64,000 nt of DNA from positions 682,001 through 746,000 of the forward strand of contig NZ_CP146003.1 of the NCBI RefSeq assembly GCF_038095975.1. The letters are read 5' to 3'. This DNA comes from Mesomycoplasma ovipneumoniae. Lineage in GTDB: Bacteria > Bacillota_I > Bacilli_A > Mycoplasmatales > Metamycoplasmataceae. Under the pieces are notes generated by a model. That model searched no databases. It was not told the DNA's origin and saw only the letters and a program-made list of their open reading frames with translations. Shown one piece after another: positions 20,591 to 30,729 of this stretch (positions are counted from its first letter, which is position 1; each line of letters begins with the position of its first letter). The translations under genes were made by a program, and so were the position numbers.

Positions 20591-22192
20591 TTAACTAATT
20601 TTTACAATTGGATCCTTAGATTCGATTTTATATCCAATTGATTCAAAAAAGTTTTTAGCATCACGGAAAATTCCACCTTGATCAGCAAGATATAATGAAT
20701 AAGCTAGTTTTGTTTTTTGTTCTTGGGTATTTCAAGGTGTATTTTCAAGCGAAAAGTAGACTTGTTTTGTGTTATTTTCTTCAACTATTTTATCATATAG
20801 AGGAGCTAATTTGTTATAATATTTGACCGATATTTTTGACAAATCAGAACTAACTGCCGCAATTCCGTTATCAATTTTTGGTAAATTTTGACCATCAGCA
20901 TTTATTTGGGGATTATAAAGGACTTTATTTTCATCCCAACTAACATCAACATTGTAATAAAATTTTGATGAATTTATGCTAATTTCGACAAGAACACCAA
21001 CAGCAAATTTATTAGCATCGTTATCTTTTGTCGGAATTACGTTCTTAATTTTATATGATACTCCTGGAATCTGAGCAGGAATTTTGAGCTCAAAGTCAGA
21101 AATTTGGACTTGATCTTTAGTTTTTTTACGGTCAAAATTTGGACTTAGCTCAACAGGAAACATTTTTGCTTGATTAATTAAGTTAAAATTCTGAAAATCT
21201 TTAGCTGACCAAAGAAGATTTGATGCTGGATCTAAAAAACCAGACTTAGTTTGACCTTGAATTCTAAGATCGTTAAATTGGAATGATAAATCACCTAAAG
21301 AAGCATTTTGACGGTACAAAATTCCGGCATATCCAAGCAATAATGTTGTATCAATCTCGTCATTTTTACCAAGTTTTTCAAATTGTTGCTCTTTGCGAGT
21401 TAATCTAGAATTAATATTTTCACTACGTAAAAGTGTGTTAAAAGTATTAGTATCTTTAATTTTTAGTTGTGAAAAAGTACTTATACTATTTGGGTCGCTT
21501 GATTCAAATTGCCAAACTTGAACCGGATTTTTTGTTAACATTAAGTGAATTAGAAAAAAATCAGGTGAATTTGGATCAATATTTTGAAAAATTTGCCGTG
21601 ATGTAAAGGATGTTCTTGTTGAAATACCATCTTTGTAAATTTGAGAATCTTTAATCAAATTTGGCTGATCAAGTTGAGTTAAATAAGCCTTAACTAGCAA
21701 CATTTTATTTATTTCACGGGTAATTCCGGTTGAAAAATTATTGTATAAAACAATAAAAGCTTGATCATTAAAAGTCTTATTATAACCAGCCTGAGGTGAT
21801 AAAAGTGCAAAATCACTGGCTGAAATTGCATTAGTGCTTTGCAATTGGGCAATTAATTTTAAACTATAAGTTGGATCTAAACTAATTTGGTAGTTTTGGT
21901 AAAAATCAAAAGCCGCTTTTGCTTGGGTAAAAAATTGCGAATTTGTATTTGTAAATTCACTAGCTAGTGAATTTGAGCCGGTTTTGAAAATATTTTGGGC
22001 TAAAATATTTTCAACATAGGCATTTTCAACAAAATCCTTAACATCATTTGAACTTAGTTTTCGGTCTTCATCAAACCTTCCGCCCGAATTAACATCAACG
22101 GTGCAGGAAACTAAAGCGCTAAAAGATGTACCTAAAACTAAGAAAACCGGTAATTTTTTTAAAAATTTGTTTTTTTTGGGGTGATTTTTCAC
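20591..22192 (-). CDS. P60-like surface lipoprotein
   Basis: About 533 residues with a basic N-terminus, a hydrophobic stretch and the lipobox SALVSC, so an outer-face lipoprotein. A GTG start (VKNHPKK) is preferred because AAAGGAAC lies just before it; a TTG five codons upstream is possible. The true end is TAA at 20591, past an internal TGA (Trp). It sits 15 bp after the P80 stop and 24 bp before hitA, an operon. By position and type it corresponds to P60 of the hit locus. The body has no catalytic motif; it is rich in Asn, Gln and Ser. Confidence 0.85.
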
Positions 22193-22207
22193 AAATGTTC
22201 CTTTCAA

Positions 22208-24316
22208 CTAGTGACTAAATCGAAAAAGACTTTCAAGTTTGTCAATTATCGCCTGACGCAACTCTTTTGATGGATCGGCTTTCAATTCTCAACGTTCTTT
22301 TTGATTATTATACCAAAAATCTGCGCTTAAATCATTTAAAGTTGCATTGGAAATATAATCTTGTAACTTTTGGTTAATATTTAAAACTTGAGAAAGAACG
22401 TAAAAATTCAAAAAATTTTCTGACGATTGTAAAACTGAATTTAAAAAGTTGGTTTTTTCTTGCTCAACTGTTGTTTTTTTTGAATCTAAAAGTTGTTTTT
22501 GATAATTTGCATCACGAACTAAAAGCGACTGAATAAAATTATTATTCGAAATATCGGCAAAAAGTTGACTCATATTTATTGTTGAATTTTGTTTTGAGTC
22601 AATTTGATTATTAGCACTTAATTGCAATTGGTGCGAAATTATTTTGTTAAAGTCTTCAAGACTACTAATTTTATTTAAACTCAAAACTTTCATTCCTTTT
22701 GAGTCAAGCACTAATTTCAAATTATCACCTAAATTATAAACTAAATGAGTACGATTATCATTTTCATCTGCACCAAAAGTTTCTAAAAATGCCCTTCCTG
22801 CCTGAGCCAGTTCATTATCAGAAAGACCTTGAATGTATGAATGAAGTCGTTGATTTAAACTTCTAATTTCACTAATTGGCTTAGAATTTAACTCAGATGG
22901 ATCAACAAGCAAACTTTGGGCATTTTTAAAGAGCAAATCTTTAAGTTTTTCCATTAAAGTTTTGCTAAAAAGTTTTGCTTTTGGTCCAGCTGAGGTTGAA
23001 TTTTCTAAAAAAGCAAAAATATAACCAGCTTCATTATTTGTTAGAGTTTGACTAAGTGAAGCAATTGGAAGTTGCCCTAAAATTTCAGCACTTTTTTTAT
23101 TATTTTCATAATCCAGAGTAGAAAGTAGAATTCTATCTTGATTATTTTGAGTTGGATCAGTAGAATTTCCGCCTTTAAAATTTTCAATTAATTCCAAATT
23201 GTTGCTAACTTGTTCAGCAAGTGATGATTCAGAACTTGTTTTTAAAACTTTATAAGTTAAAAGTTCTTGGAGAGTTTTTTTATCAACAGTTCATGGTGAT
23301 TTTGCATCTTTTGCATTTGGTTTTGCATTAATTGAAATTTGCGAAATTTCAAAAAAATTGAAATTTCCAGCCAAAGGTGCTTTTGGATCAAAATAAATTT
23401 CGTTAATTATTTTAGTCGGATTTACATATTCCTTAATAAAAGAGTTAGTAATAAAAGCAGAAATTTTAGGATCATTTGATGCTGAGGTCGGATTTGGACT
23501 AACAATATTTGGACCAAAGCCGTTTTTGCCGATCTCAATTAAGTTAGCAAATAATTTTTCGCCTTTTTTATAAACTACTTGTCCTTTTTCGTCCTTAATA
23601 TCATCTTTCAAAATTCGATCTTCGATATCACTTTTAGTAAAATTTTTATTAATTCCCAATTTAAAACGGGCAAAAGCGACATTTTGTGCTGCATTAATTG
23701 AAAGCGCTTCAACTGCTTGTTCAATATTAACTGCATTATTAAAACGTGGATCTGAATTTAAATACTTATTGAATTCAGTTTCTCAATTATTAAAGCCAAA
23801 AGTGGTTTGGTATCTACTACGCTCATCATTAAGAAAATTTCGTTGGGATTGACGTATTTCTTCAAAGGATTGCAATGTAAAGCGGCGGGAATTTCCTTGA
23901 GTTTTGTCAGTGTTTGTGTTTTCCCAGGCTGCCTGAAAAACTTTGGATGCTTCATATTCTTGATTATATAAAAATTCAATTAAATATTTTTGAGCTTCAC
24001 GGAGATCATCACGTTGTTTTGAATTGTCAGATTTAAAAACGCTCAATAATTCTTCAACTTTGATATTTTTGTCTGCAATAGGGGACTTAAGAATTACTAT
24101 ATCGGATTTAGGATCGCGGATTTCTAGATTATTTTTAGAACCACTTGAATAAGACAAAGGAATTCCAACCCCAAGGCCAATTACAGTTAAAAAACCGGCA
24201 GTCAAAGTAATTGGAATTCAAACTTTTTTAGTTTTGGCTGGCGCTTTTTCTTGTTGTTTTTTCCTTGAATCTGAATTCAAATTGGCAATCTTTTGAAATA
24301 TATTTTGCTTTTTCAT
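22208..24316 (-). CDS. P80-like membrane protein
   Basis: A 702-residue protein. Residues 1–35 are strongly basic, followed by one membrane segment (WIPITLTAGFLTVIGLGVGI), so a signal anchor with a large external domain. ATG at 24316 follows AAGGATTTATTT. TGA codons at four places are Trp. It is first gene of the P80–P60–HIT operon. In M. hominis P80 and P60 form a surface complex. No enzymatic motif is visible, and the body is mostly helical and Gln/Asn-rich. Confidence 0.85.
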
Positions 24317-24475
24317 AAATAAATCCTTAATTTGTACTAAAACTCAAAATTATATTATAATTTAGTAATATTAAAAAAACATTTTTTCAACTAGAAAAAA
24401 CACTTATTAAAATATTATATAATTTTAGCATTTTTTATATAATTTTGCTGAAAATATTGCAAATTTGGTTTAAAT

Positions 24476-25819
24476 ATGTTCTATAAAATTTCTTTTATCG
24501 ATCTTGATGGTACCCTTTTAGACATTGGAAAGGGCAAAAATGCCCAAATTTCAGATACAAATTTGCATTCAATGAGAAAATTAGCTAAAGAATGTAAAAT
24601 TGTAATTTCAACAGGAAGAAAATTTTCGCCTGATATTATTAATATTGGCAAAAAAATTTCTGCAAATTTTTATGTTTGTCAAAATGGCGCTGAAATTTAT
24701 GACCAAAATTTAAATTTAATCTTTGAATCCTGCATTAATCAGAAAATTGTAGAACAAATTCTCGCTTTTGCAAAAAAATGAAATGTTTCAATTTCATTTG
24801 ATTCAAAAGTTATTTTTTCTCCTTCAAAAAGTTTTTTGTATCTTCTTTCAAAATTTTTTTCAAATCTTGAAGTAAAAGACATTAACAAAGCTGATTTGCC
24901 AAAAAGTGTCAAAAAAATTTTGATTTTTTCACCTAATATTTTTAAAATAAGTAAATTTGGAAAATTTCTTGAGGAATTTTTTTCTGAAAAAATCCAGATT
25001 TATACTATTGAAAAGGGATTTGTTATTGAAATTACCGATTTTAACGCCTCAAAAGGTCAAGCAGCCGTTTTTATTTCAAAAGTTACTAATATCTCACTAA
25101 ATTATTCATTTCATATTGGCGATTCTGAAAACGACATTTCAGCAAAAAATGTTGTCAACACCTTAATTTTGATGAAAAATTCGCCCAGAAAACTAAAAAA
25201 ACATGCACACATTGTCGGTTATAAAAGAAAATTCGGGGTAGCAAAAGCGCTTGAAAATTTCATTTTCAAGCCAAAATCTATTGCTATAGTTGGCTTTTAT
25301 GCAAGTGGAAAAACAACTTTTTTAAAAGCGGTTGAAAAATTTGGATATTCTGTTTTGTATACAGATGAATTTTATTTTAATTGCTTTTTAGAAAATAAGC
25401 CATGTTTTGAAATAATTAAAAAGTTCAAACCTGATTTTATTGATAACAACATCCTAGATAAAAATAAACTTCGCGATTTTATGGTTACAAACCAGCAAAA
25501 TCGTGACTTTATTGAACAGAAAATCTATCCAATTTTAGAAGAACATTTAAAAACCAATTATTACCATTTTGTTGAAATACCTAATTTATGGACAAAAAAT
25601 GCCGATTTTCAGGCGTTTTTTTGAAAAACTGTCTGAATTAGCACTTCAAGGAAACAACTACTTTTAAACATTAAATCCAAAAAGGTCAAAAAAGAAGTTT
25701 GCCAAAAAAACCAGGCATTAAATGGCAATAAAATAAAATTTTATAATGTCAAAATCTCAAATTCAAAGTGAAAAAGGCCGTCATTTTTCCCAAAATTTTT
25801 CACCAAAATTTTTAAATAG
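24476..25819 (+). CDS. HAD (Cof-type) phosphatase fused to dephospho-CoA kinase-like domain
   Basis: One 447-residue frame with TGA as Trp. Residues 1–260 form a Cof-type HAD phosphatase: DLDGTLLD near residue 10, ISTGR near 43 and GDSENDISA near 217. From residue 265 a P-loop kinase begins, SIAIVGFYASGKTTFL, followed by LYTDEFYF. This matches the start of dephospho-CoA kinase (CoaE), the last step of CoA synthesis. The CoaE part is short of landmarks after about residue 330 and ends in a Lys-rich tail. In other mollicutes these two functions are adjacent separate genes, so the fusion is plausible. The next gene starts 20 bp later. Confidence 0.8.
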
Positions 25820-25839
25820 GGCTACAATTTCACTTTGCT

Positions 25840-26805
25840 ATGCATTCCTGTTATGTAATTTCAAATTCTGATATTGATCAAAATGATTTAAATAATTTGT
25901 TATATTTTTATTTTCCCGTTGTTAAATTTCAAGGTTATCTTTTGTTCCAATATTTTTTAACTATCAAAAACGCAAACGAGCCAATTAACTTTGATTTTTT
26001 GGACAAAATTTACAGTATTAGTCTTGATAATTTTAATAAAACTCGTGAAATTTTGGAATGTCTAAATTTAATTCAAACCTTTTATGATTCCCAAAAGGAA
26101 AAATATTTCATTGAAATAAAAAAACCTTTAAATTCTGAGCAAATTGACAAAAATCCTTATTTAAAACCACTAATCACTGAAAAAATTACTGATAAAAGAT
26201 ACTTAAGCCTGATATCAAAATTTAAAAATAATTTTGAAGAATTTGACACTAGGCAAATTAAAACTGACAATTTCCATAATCTTTCAAAAAAATTTTATGA
26301 AATTTTTGGACAGAACAACCAAAACATTTCAACTATTTTTAATTGTGTCAAAAATACTGACAACAATGAAGCAAAAAAAGAGCTAAACTTTGAAAAATAC
26401 CACTTGTTTTTAACTGGATATTCAATGAAACCTCGACTTCGGAATTCACTGTTAAAATATGTCGAAGAAAGAAGTTTTTCTAATTGAGCGATTAACAATG
26501 TTATTGAATATTGTTTTAAAGTTGGTAATCAAGTAAAATTTAATTATATTAAAAAGATTCTTGATAGTTTGTGAGATGATCAAATTATTAGTGGCGAAGA
26601 TGTTGAGCTTGAACTTGAAGAGATTTTTAGAACAAAAATAAAAAATAAAAATAAATCTGAAAGTGCAAAAACTAAAAAAATAATTGACCCTGAATCAAGT
26701 GCTAAAAAAATCGCTAAGCCAAAAAGTCCTAAAAAATCAAAAGTTGAAACACCTGAAATGATAAATGCAATTTCCTGATTTATTGATGAAAATGAAATTA
26801 ATTAA
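25840..26805 (+). CDS. DnaB/DnaD-type replication initiation protein (probable)
   Basis: This 321-residue protein has no membrane segment. The middle (SMKPRLRNSLLKYVEE to FNYIKKILDSLWDDQII) resembles the DnaD-like helical domain that ends Firmicute DnaB/DnaD primosome proteins: Y-to-I helix plus a tryptophan-containing end. A Lys-rich linker follows. Its place directly before a DnaI-like gene is the usual dnaB–dnaI arrangement. It would help load the replicative helicase at the origin or restarted forks. No clear Shine-Dalgarno is seen. Assignment rests largely on context. Confidence 0.65.
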
Positions 26806-26819
26806 AAACTAAGTAAAAT

Positions 26820-27782
26820 ATGACAGAAATTCACCCAAAAACTAAAAAAACAACTAGCAGCAATTCCAACAACAAAGAGATAGCAAAATCACTTATTAAC
26901 GTTTTAGAGAAAATTTTAACTAATGATGATCATGATGGTCCTAAAAATAATGAAGTTATTAAAAATGATAAAAATGACCTTAAAAATAGTCAAATATTAG
27001 TCAATTTAGATGAAAAATTTTTAGACTTAACTTATGAATCAGCGCTTAAAAATCCAAAATTTGCCAGCTGAATTAAACAGCTCAAAATTGATAAAAATGA
27101 GTATTACGAAAATTTAGACCTTTTTTGACGCGCAACTGAGTGAGAAAAGTTTCCTAATTACAAATTTGAAATAATAAGGACGCCTGAAACAAGAAAACTT
27201 GAAGAAAAATGTGTTTTTCTCTGATCAGAAGACAATAAAAAATGAGCTGAATTTTTACTTTTGCCAGAAATAAGTTTTCCTAAATTTAAAGATTTTGTCA
27301 AAATTATGAAACAACTTAATGTTGGGAAATTCGGTACAATTTTACCTTTATTAGAAAAATTTAAAATTTATTTAAATAAAAACAAAATAAACCAAAGTTT
27401 GGTCTACTGAACTAATTGAGATAGTGTTTCACAAACCTTACTTTTGAAATCTTTTACTGTTTTTTTTGCAATTCGAAAAATTAATGTTGGTTACTTTAAC
27501 TTGTCGGAAATTTGCCAATTTATTACCGAAAACAAGGCAAAATTAACCAAAAAATTAAAAAATGTTGATGTTCTAATTGTTGAATTAGATATAATTAGTA
27601 ATTTTACAACTTGATTTTTGGCTGAATTAGAAAAAATTATTGCTGAAAGAATAATCACAAATAAACTTACAATTTTAAGTTTTGATTCTGATTTTTATAA
27701 CAAAAGTGGCAATCAAAAAATCGCTAGTCTTATTAAATATCACGGAATAAACGGCTTTGACTGATTGAATGAAAATAATTAA
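26820..27782 (+). CDS. DnaI-like helicase loader with degenerate Walker A
   Basis: A 320-residue protein just downstream of the DnaB-like gene. The N-terminal 85 residues are charged linker. The C-terminal half follows the AAA+ helicase loader layout: the Walker B-like NVDVLIVELDII is at about residue 255. Where the P-loop should be (about residues 195–212) it reads LVYWTNWDSVSQTLLLKSF. The GxxGxGK(S/T) glycine and lysine residues are gone while the following helix is kept. Identity as DnaI is inferred from position and layout. It may be an ATP-independent loader or scaffold. Its 3' end is duplicated beyond M4. Confidence 0.6.
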
Positions 27783-27851
27783 TTGTTTTTTTTAAATTTT
27801 GGATAAAATATTTAAATTTTGACTAAAAATTGATATTAAATTTTTTTACTT
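27734..27851. repeat. Long duplication flanking M4 (other copy 28598–28758)
   Basis: Both copies contain the last codons of the DnaI-like gene (CACGGAATAAACGG…GACTGA) and then the convergent 3' end of pepF (GACTAAAAATTGATATTAAA). The right copy carries an extra terminator hairpin of about 45 bp. The dnaI end is functional in the left copy and the pepF end in the right copy. Confidence 0.9.
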
Positions 27852-27973
27852 TGAATTTGTCAGTTTGATGGCAAAAATTTAGTTTTTAGGAATATAAATA
27901 TTCAAAAATACCGGTAAATCCGTGTTTTTGACGGTAAATCTTAATTTTTATAATTTTAAAATTAAAACTTTGC

Positions 27974-28093
27974 AAAAAAAAAAAAAAAAATGCTTGATCT
28001 AAAATAAAATTATGTTATAATAAGTAGCACTAAGAATGAATTAATAAATTTTGATATTGAATTAAGGGGGAATTAGTTATGTTTTTTGTCTAA
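27974..28093 (+). promoter_or_regulatory. M-family promoter, ribosome site and mini-frame (reference copy)
   Basis: A17 at 27974–27990 lies three bases before the -35 TTGATC (27994–27999). A 16-bp spacer with TG one base before the -10 leads to TATAAT (28016–28021), an extended -10 promoter. AAGGGGG at 28064–28070 is followed at optimal distance by ATG TTT TTT GTC TAA (28079–28093). All nine full copies keep this order. Confidence 0.85.
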
Positions 28094-28498
28094 GAAAATC
28101 AGAAAATGCGAATTATCCATTATATTTTTAAATATGATGGAATGCCTTAAATTTAACCGTTTAGAAATCTTCAAATTTATGGCTTTTGGTTATTGTTCTT
28201 TCAAAACTTCATATGTTTTTTTAGGCTCGCTGCAAATAAAAACGAGTTTTCTATTTGCATTGAGTTTAAATACTAGTTGTATTTTTTTATGATTTTTGTC
28301 AGTGTTTTAAACTAAAAAAGCAGTTTAAATATTTTGTAATTTTACTTTCAAGTTAAAATTACAGGTTTTTTAGTTTGCTTTATTTGGATTAGCAAGTAAA
28401 TTTTTCTTTCATGAGTATTAGATTTAAAATTTAGTGTTTTTGCTTTGACAGTTATTATTCCTGAGTTTGCCAAAAAAGTTAAAAAAGTCCTAAAACTA

Positions 28499-28552
28499 AA
28501 CTCGGACAAAAAAACCAACACCTTAGTGTTAATTTTCTTTGTCCTGGTTTAA
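28499..28552. repeat. 54-bp palindrome inside M4, copy of the one at 12717
   Basis: CTCGGACAAAAAAAC and its near complement enclose ACACC/GGTGT-like arms. Other M copies lack it at this position, so it is a nested insertion. Confidence 0.75.
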
Positions 28553-28673
28553 ACCCGACGCTTTTTTAAGATTATCTCATCAAACTGGTAAACTCGGTAA
28601 TATCACGGAATAAACGGTTTTGACTGACTAAATGAGCATAATTAATTGTTTTTTTGTTCAAAAAAACAAAAAA

Positions 28674-28700
28674 ACATGTGAAAAATAATCACATGCTTTT
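28674..28700. terminator. Terminator between dnaI remnant and pepF
   Basis: CATGTGA and TCACATG pair over a 7-base loop, followed by CTTTTT on the plus strand and preceded by A runs (T runs on the minus strand). Confidence 0.75.
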
Positions 28701-28729
28701 TAATTTTGGATAAAATATTTAAAATTTGA

Positions 28730-30553
28730 CTAAAAATTGATATTAAATATTTTTTTACCTAGAAGAATATACTCATCAATTTGACTTTCAAGAAGTGTAA
28801 ACGCTTGACGGTACATTTCTGGATCGCTAAGATCAACTCCAGCATTTTTGAGAATTTCGCTTGGTCAATCAGACCCACCTTTTGAAAGGAAGTTTTCGAT
28901 GTAATTTTTTATTGCTGTTTTTCCTTCTTTTTTGTATTTCTGGAAGAAAACATTAGCAGCAAGATAACCAATTGCATATTTATAAACATAATATCCGTAA
29001 TAATAATGAGGAACAATTACGCTATAAATAAAGGATTTTTCGTCAATTTCATCATCATTGGGCTTATATTTTTTAATTATTTGTTCGTAAACCTTAACAA
29101 AATCATCATATGAACCAGTTAGCTCACCACTATCCATTTTTTTATATAAAGTAGCCTCATAATCAGCCCAAATAACTTGGCGTTGAACTGTTGAAATAAA
29201 GGTTGAAATTTTTTGGAAAACAATATCGAATTTGAGCTTATCATCATCTTGATTTTTCAAAAGATAATCATCAACTATTAATTCGTTAAAGATTGAAGCT
29301 ATTTCGGCAAGAAAAATTGGGTATGAACTATTGTGATAATCTTGGTGTAAATCAGAATAATAAGAGTGAAGTGAGTGTCCTAATTCGTGAGCTAAAGTAT
29401 GAACTGAATTAATTGTAAAATCAAAGTTCATAAGAATATATTTTTTTTCAAGACCGTAAGACCCACCAATCGAATATGCTCCAGAACGCTTAGAAGGCAC
29501 GTAGTGATAGTCGATTCAACGATCTGAAAAAGACTTTTTAACAATTTCTACATATTCTTCGCCCATTGGTTCTATAGATTTAAGGACAATTTCTTGGGCA
29601 TCTTCAACAGAATAATTATCTTTAATCTCAACAAGTGGAACTAAACGGTCTCAATGATTCATTTTTGTTCCAAATTTTGCTTTATAAAATTGTTTTTGAG
29701 CATGAAAAAATTTATCAAAAATTGGAAAAGCAGCAGCGACATTACTAAATAAGTTTTGCAAATTATCTTCTAAAAACCGATCAGAAGACAAGCAAGCTTG
29801 AATTAATGAAGGGTAATTTCTTGTCTTTGCATCAACTGAGGCAGATTTAATATGTTGATAAAATAAATTTGCAAAAGTATTTTTATGTTCCAAATAAGCT
29901 GAATAATAATTTTGATAGGCTAATTGACGAACATGAGGGCTTCCAGTTTTTAAATAATTAAAGTAATTTGTCGAATTAAGTGGTAATTTATCACCTTTTT
30001 CGTCGATAATATCGGCAAATTTAGTTTCTGAATTTGAAAGAATTGAAAAAATTTTATAAACTGAAACTTCACCAAAAGATGTTTTTGTAAGATATTCTTC
30101 AACTTGATCATCGAGTTTGTGTTTTTTATTATCAAGTCGATAATTTAAATCTTTTAAATAAGGTTTTACGCGCTCATCATTTATTCAGCTGCGAATTTTT
30201 TCTTCATTTTTGTAAAAAATAACATCAAGTGAACCTAATTTAGCCTCAAATTCTGACATTAAGAAAGAAAATTTTTCATTAAGTTGGCTAAAAACAGGAC
30301 TAACAACATTTGTGCTTATATTGTTTGAAATGTAATTATAAATTTTGTTATATTTAATTCCAAAGTCTTCTTCAAGTTTTTTAAAATGAAGAAAATTTTC
30401 AACATTATCAAATTGTTGGTCCTTCATTTCAATTAATTTTTGCGAAATTTGGACTATTTCGGCAAAATTTTCCTCAATTGTTTTGCCTTCAAGTAAAACT
30501 TCTAGGTCAAAACGGTGCTTTTCGGGAATTTCTGAATATTTTTTAAATTGCAT
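28730..30553 (-). CDS. pepF: Oligoendopeptidase F (M3B metallopeptidase)
   Basis: This is a cytosolic zinc peptidase of about 607 residues that cuts short peptides for amino-acid supply. The zinc site TLAHELGHSLHSYYS (HExxH) and downstream FLAEIASIFNE (third ligand Glu) are intact. GGSYGLEKKYILMNF, a typical substrate-side segment, precedes them. The N-terminal M3 helical domain begins MQFKKYSEIPEKHRFDLE. Several TGA are Trp. The final codons and TAG at 28730 come from the DNA duplicated around M4, so the C-terminal tail survived insertion. Confidence 0.94.
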
Positions 30554-30729
30554 TTATTCTCCTTTGTTTTTGTGAAATTTCGCCCTTAACTTCAAATATT
30601 ACATATATATAATATAATTTAAGGAAAAATTAATTTTAGAATATAATTGTACCTTATTTTTTCAAAATTGCAATCCTAAAAAATAAAAAAATGTTATAAT
30701 TAACTAAAAGATACACTTGGAGGGTGACA

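Larger units (their letters stand above)
27852..28597 (+). mobile_element. M element copy 4 (best preserved)
   Basis: Left end TTGTCAGTTTGATGGC and right end CATCAAACTGGTAAACTCGG are inverted. The internal parts are complete: an ACCGGTAAATCCGTG hairpin, a 17-bp A tract, promoter, AAGGGGGAATTA, ATG TTT TTT GTC TAA and three hairpins. The 54-bp palindrome at 28499–28552 is inserted near the right end, which explains the extra length. The central part also has a frame of about 75 codons without a start, alike in M6. Confidence 0.9.

Noticed and set aside
28086..28292. Frame of about 68 codons in M4, similar to one at 39204–39491 in M6
   Set aside because: No ribosome site or fitting start; stops or shifts in most other copies; overlaps the compensated hairpins. 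Treated as part of the element, not a gene.
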